Assembly (NCBI GenBank): GCA_029945375.1
Contig: CM057060.1
Coordinates: 186,001-250,000, forward strand
Length of the DNA stretch: 64,000 bases
Direction: 5' to 3'
Source of the DNA: Agaricus subrufescens
Lineage: Eukaryota > Basidiomycota > Agaricomycetes > Agaricales > Agaricaceae
Part shown: positions 60,187 through 64,000 of the stretch, in pieces
Layout of the letters: each line of letters opens with the position of its first letter
Numbering within the stretch: the first letter of the stretch is position 1
Translations under genes and position numbers: made by a program
The notes under the pieces: model-generated
What the model saw: the letters and a program-made list of their open reading frames with translations, nothing else
Database searches by the model: none
Told to the model about the DNA's origin: nothing

Positions 60187-60465
60187 TTACAGCACATGTT
60201 GTTGCATCGCCGTAGTATGATCGCCGTGTATATTGACCACCGTATTATGCTGATCTCCTCGTATAGATGTCATGATAGAATCTTTTACTGCAACGCCTTC
60301 TGCATTCTCAAGAAAGTTCCTCGAGCCTGTATTACACGAGGCAAGTTTTGATCAGGTACATAGAGTTTTATTGCTGAAGTACTAACCTTCACGACCCGCG
60401 TTCTTTGACGGAAGAAAACTTGATAGCCACTCCTTGATTTTGACTCTTTTCTTCTGAGGCGGCAT
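60187..60465 (-). pseudogene. Truncated NLR paralogue (first two exons only)
   Basis: Exons 60387-60465 (79 nt) and 60187-60326 (140 nt) match the first two exons of the NLR at 61487-63937. They read MPPQKKRVKIKEWLSSFLPS for MPPRKKRVNFKEWLSSFLPS, and EGVAVKDSIMTSIRGDQHN for EGVAVKDSTMTSVRGDQHN. Exon 1 has the same length in both copies. The second exon ends in TAA after DHTTAMQQHVL, so only a 72-aa product is possible and no NACHT domain follows. Homology extends somewhat on either side. Confidence 0.75.
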
Positions 60466-61011
60466 GTTGTACAAATAGGCACTAGGGTGGTCGTAGTGGT
60501 AGGAGGAAAGACGGAGATGTTTCGAGGTACTACCCATTCATGATGTGAAGGCCGCTCGGCATTTGCCCGGGCAGTCATCTCCTGACCCATAGACGCCGAG
60601 AATGCTTACGGTTCGGTCCCTTCACGCTAGTAGATAGGTGAGTCGCTTGTACCTTCAATGAGAAGATGTGCCAGCGGAGATGTAAACCATAGCAAGACTG
60701 GGACTACTGACAGCGTCGACCTTCCGCACACAACCGGCGGAGGGAGGGCGGCGAAGGTTGTTTGTGAATTGATCCGGGTTATTAATATTAGATCTCATTC
60801 AAAACGTGTCGCCTCCTTGCTTTGATTCCTCGCGCAAGTTTCAACGAACGGTGAACACACAATCCCTGCCGACTTACAGCCCAGAATGCCCTCGTGATAA
60901 TCTTGACATACCCTGCCCACGTTCACCTTTCTCAAGATCACCCAGACCTGACAAGTACGTCAATCACCATTCTTATTAACCCATGAATACTTAACATCCG
61001 TGTCCTGCAGA
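60466..61011. other. Intergenic gap
   Basis: Upstream flank of the truncated NLR copy, similar in part to the flank upstream of the complete NLR (beyond 63,937). It then runs into the Hsp20 relic. No gene is seen. Confidence 0.35.
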
Positions 61012-61101
61012 CTAGACCTTTACAACGCCGAGAAGAATCTTGCCACTGCCTTGTTTGAGCTTCCGAGTGTTAGGAAAGAAGACGTACAAATCAGCATGTA
61101 G
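61012..61101 (+). pseudogene. Small heat-shock protein (Hsp20) relic
   Basis: After a plausible acceptor (TGTCCTGCAG) the frame reads LDLYNAEKNLATALFELPSV, then RKEDVQISM, then TAG at 61099-61101. This matches the start of the alpha-crystallin domain of fungal small HSPs (pattern TATFELPGxKKEDVxI). The rest of the domain is not recoverable in one frame downstream, so this is a fragment. Confidence 0.55.
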
Positions 61102-61486
61102 CACAAAAGGCTATTCAACTCATGGGTGGTGGTACGGCAAGTTTTGAGGTTGATATCACTTCGCCAGAACATCAAGTCAAGGCAAGTTATTTCCTGCCTA
61201 CATATCTGAGCTGGCAGGATCTTGACGAGGTGTTCAGGAACAAGACATCGGCGGCTCAATGATGGATGCTATACTAAGCATTGCACGACTAGCCTGGTCG
61301 CTTGAACAAGACCTGAATAGGACCACAATTGGTTAATTTTCAACAGCGCTTTAATACGACAATTAATACAATTATCTGCCAATTATAGTTCATGATCACC
61401 AAGCCATGACCAGCAGGAACAAGCTGGGTATCAGTATCAAAGGCGACCTTGATGGTGGAGAAGATATTGGAAGCTAATCGGCAAAT

Positions 61487-63937
61487 CTATTCAGGATAAG
61501 GAATCACATAATACACGTCTTTTGTAGTTTTAATTCCTACGACCCGCCCACTAGGTACGCCTCCAAAAACAACAACTTTATGGTCTGGCAAGCTTTGCTG
61601 AATGTCTTCTAGCTCAGATACGAACGCGTTTAATTCGGCACTTGAGTGCGGCTGTTGGAAAGAGGAGAACATAGTCAGAGGAGCTCAAGGCGCAGCAAGG
61701 TGGGCACGCTCACTCGATTTAGTATCCAACTCTTCGCAAAAAACTGCCCTATTTTCCCTTTATAAACCTTCGCTGGGCTCATCCCTTTCCAGTCAAGGTG
61801 TCCGAACGAGAGGTTTCTGGACTGAACTTTCCGAGAAAGTTTCGCGCGAATACTCGATTCTGCACCGAGCTGTGAAATCACTGAGTGTCTGGAGAGAAAC
61901 CAAGAATGCTTGGGTTGTGTACCTCACAATCAACCAACAGTGCCAAATCAGTTGGGGAGAGGTGGTAACATAGTTTTGCCATGTGAACTTCCAGTACCGG
62001 TAGTTTGTACAGGTCAGGCAGCTTATAATAGGACAAACTGAAAGGGCGTTCGTTCTGCAAGATGCTTTGAAGTGGAAACCTTGAAATAGAGGAAACAATA
62101 TCCTGGAAGAGTGCTACATGGAATTTTGTAACTGCCGACGACCGTCTCTCGTTGCCCAGCGTGGAGCAATATTGGAGCCACGTAGATTGAACTAATGCTA
62201 GAGCCAATGTAATGTCAACATACAGTATGAGGACTCACACACGGCACGTACCTGGTGCGATATCATCTCCGCTACATTTCTTCCACAACTCAACAAGGTT
62301 GGGTACCACCACTCTCTCGATATCACTGATATCACCAACATAGTAGTCCGCAGATCGTTTTGAGTCTTTGAGGTAGTCAGAAAACGATGCGTGAAGAAAC
62401 GCCAAGTTCTCCTTGTGCGCCACCTTCCATTCTGGAATCTTGAGCGCAGATCGGCACTTTGTCAGACATGCGTAAACGGTATTTTGGTTAATGTTGAAGA
62501 GTACGGACATTCCTCTGAGCGTTCGGAATGTTTGGAGGCGAAGTTCGCTTATCTCGTGTACAGTGAACCCAAGTAACAATTTCGCCGCTTCCCAGTGTGC
62601 TGGTGATATCGAGGAAAGAATTTCGTGGTAGAATGCATCCAAGTGGACAAACGGATTGTCGTTTGTTGGAACATCAGTAGAACGACTGATGACGGATATC
62701 AGAACCTCGAACCGCAAGGCAGGGTCAGCACAATCCGGATCTCTGATGAACTCCATCACAACTTGCGCATACACGAAAAGGCCCGAAGCAGCAGCAGTCA
62801 GCTGCAGAAAGTCGGTATCGGTAGGCCAGTCACTCGGAAGAGACTGCCGATATTTCTTCTGTATCGCCTTGAAACTCGATCGCAAGAACCGCTCTACATC
62901 CTCGCATGCTTCCGTCGAATCAATGGGGATGTACTCCTTGCAACAGGTGTGCTGCACTTCATCATCCTCAAACGTATTCGATATGTGTGACTCGGGACGA
63001 CTGGCTATGATCCAGGCAAGAGGGGCGTCTCCGTGATCGCGTACAAATGTGCTGATGAGATGGATGATGTTGCACTGTGCATCCTCTCCTCGTAGTTCAT
63101 CAAGACCATCCAGCAATATACCCCATCGTTTACCACATGCGCCAATCTGCCTGTCCACAAATGGTTCAACGATGAACGTCGCAAATTGGGCCTCCATATC
63201 CCCACGTAACACTTCTGGATCGAGGCTGATTCGCTCAACTATGTAAGTGCGATATGCCTCGATCCGAGTGGCCAATTGGTAGGCGATGGTTATGAAGATT
63301 CCATTTGGGTTGTTGCGCTTGTTTGGACGAGAGATGAAAACCGACGCCCCAAGAGATTTTGACTTGGCAAGATACTCGGCAAATGTCTGGATGATGGCTG
63401 ATTTCCCAACTCCAGCGGGGCCGGTGATCCATAAAAGCAGTTCTTGTAAAGCTTTACCCTCAAACCAAGCAGTGACACGGGCAATCAGCTTGACGCGTGT
63501 GTCGGGGTGACAGCGTGGAGGAGGTGAACGAGCGGAAGAGTCGTGGGCAGCGCCCTGGATGATATGTTGAGAAAGTAAGGTCATGACTTGTGAGACTAAT
63601 GTGAGCTTGCGAACGAATCATAATATGGGTCGCTTACTCTGTGTCACTGCAGTGTGGTCGCCTTGTATATTGTACACCGTATTGTTACTGTTCACTGTAC
63701 TGTTCACCATATTGTTGTTATGTTGATCTCCTCGTACAGACGTCATGGTTGAATCCTTTACAGCGACGCCTTCTGCCCTTTCAAAGAAGCCTCCTGATGC
63801 TGTGTAACGTGAATAAGCTCTGATTAGGCCCGTAGAGTGTTAGTATCCGACCACTAACCTTCACGACTCCCATTCTTTGATGGAAGGAAACTCGATAGCC
63901 ACTCCTTGAAGTTGACCCTCTTCTTGCGCGGTGGCAT
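61487..63937 (-). CDS. NACHT-domain NLR protein
   Basis: Exons: 63859-63937, 63638-63799, 62252-63586, 61923-62197, 61714-61869 and 61487-61651; 2,172 nt, 723 aa. The N-terminus (MPPRKKRVNFKEWLSSFLPS, then VAVKDSTMTSVRGDQHNNN and an Asn-rich stretch with DHTAVTQ) is like the leader of many agaricomycete NACHT proteins. The NACHT NTPase has Walker A GPAGVGKS (about 136-143), Walker B GILLDGLDEL (about 236-245) and a sensor-like IIASRPESH. A helical region follows, with HWEAAKLLLGFTVHEISELRL and FLHASFSDYLKD, and a C-terminal VVVFGG...DVYYVIP. There are no WD40, TPR or ankyrin repeats. Such proteins are thought to act in self/non-self recognition and programmed cell death in fungi; the ligand is unknown. 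Confidence 0.88.
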
Positions 63938-64000
63938 TTTGCACGGCGAGGGAAGTAGGGGCGATGGTGGGAGGAACTAATGAAATGCCTTGAGGCACTG
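63938..64000. other. 5' flank of the NLR gene
   Basis: Only 63 bp remain. They resemble the flank of the truncated copy (purine-rich, GGTGGGAGGA-like words), showing that the duplication included upstream sequence. Confidence 0.5.

Noticed and set aside
1..64000. CRISPR arrays, bacterial operons or phage genes
   Set aside because: No regularly spaced short repeats or uninterrupted co-directional gene strings were found; the gene structure is that of a fungal nuclear genome.

Overview
The window is nuclear DNA of a filamentous basidiomycete, most likely an agaricomycete. Its genes are split by many 47-70 nt introns with GT(R)NGT donors and CTNAY-like branch points. It carries agaricomycete-typical families: half-size ABC transporters, BTB proteins, NACHT NLRs, a membrane GT2 beside a Kre6-type GH16, and the LSPQE...QQYYL multi-helix membrane family. 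No bacterial operon, CRISPR array or convincing tRNA was seen. I rebuilt gene models by hand from reading frame, splice signals and paralogue comparison. Most models close to a multiple of three with no internal stop, and exon coordinates are given where they could be resolved.

Layout. 1-6,800 is mobile-element territory: a minus-strand non-LTR retrotransposon running off the left edge, a CTAGCT-rich block, and a decayed gag fragment with a possible LTR. 6,930-15,190 is a diverged tandem duplication of a two-gene module (multi-helix membrane protein plus RPA1-like ssDNA-binding protein); each copy has kept one gene open and broken the other. 15,698-29,696 is gene-dense: COG6, a decayed GH5 exo-glucanase, an F-box protein, an ABC transporter, a BTB protein and a SWIM/RING protein. 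29,700-42,360 is gene-poor, with one doubtful hypothetical gene, a bHLH factor and a 538-bp long-TIR element. 42,361-47,894 holds three plus-strand genes: a MurQ-like etherase fused to an N-acetylglucosamine-kinase-type domain, a cis-prenyltransferase and a Coa1-like factor. 50,465-57,160 is a divergent cell-wall pair: GH16 Kre6/Skn1-type and GT2 polysaccharide synthase. 57,161-64,000 has repeats, a truncated NLR paralogue, an Hsp20 relic and a complete NACHT NLR.

How genes may work together. The GH16 and GT2 genes share a 342-bp intergenic promoter and both act on wall glucan or related polysaccharide. COG6 (Golgi tethering) and the cis-prenyltransferase (dolichol) belong to the secretory and glycosylation pathways, but are not adjacent. 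The MurQ-kinase fusion could take amino sugars from bacterial wall to GlcNAc-6-P within one polypeptide. The RPA1-like/membrane module and the NLR locus show the duplication and decay expected of fast-evolving accessory genes. Six of the seven premature stops I found in broken genes are TGA.
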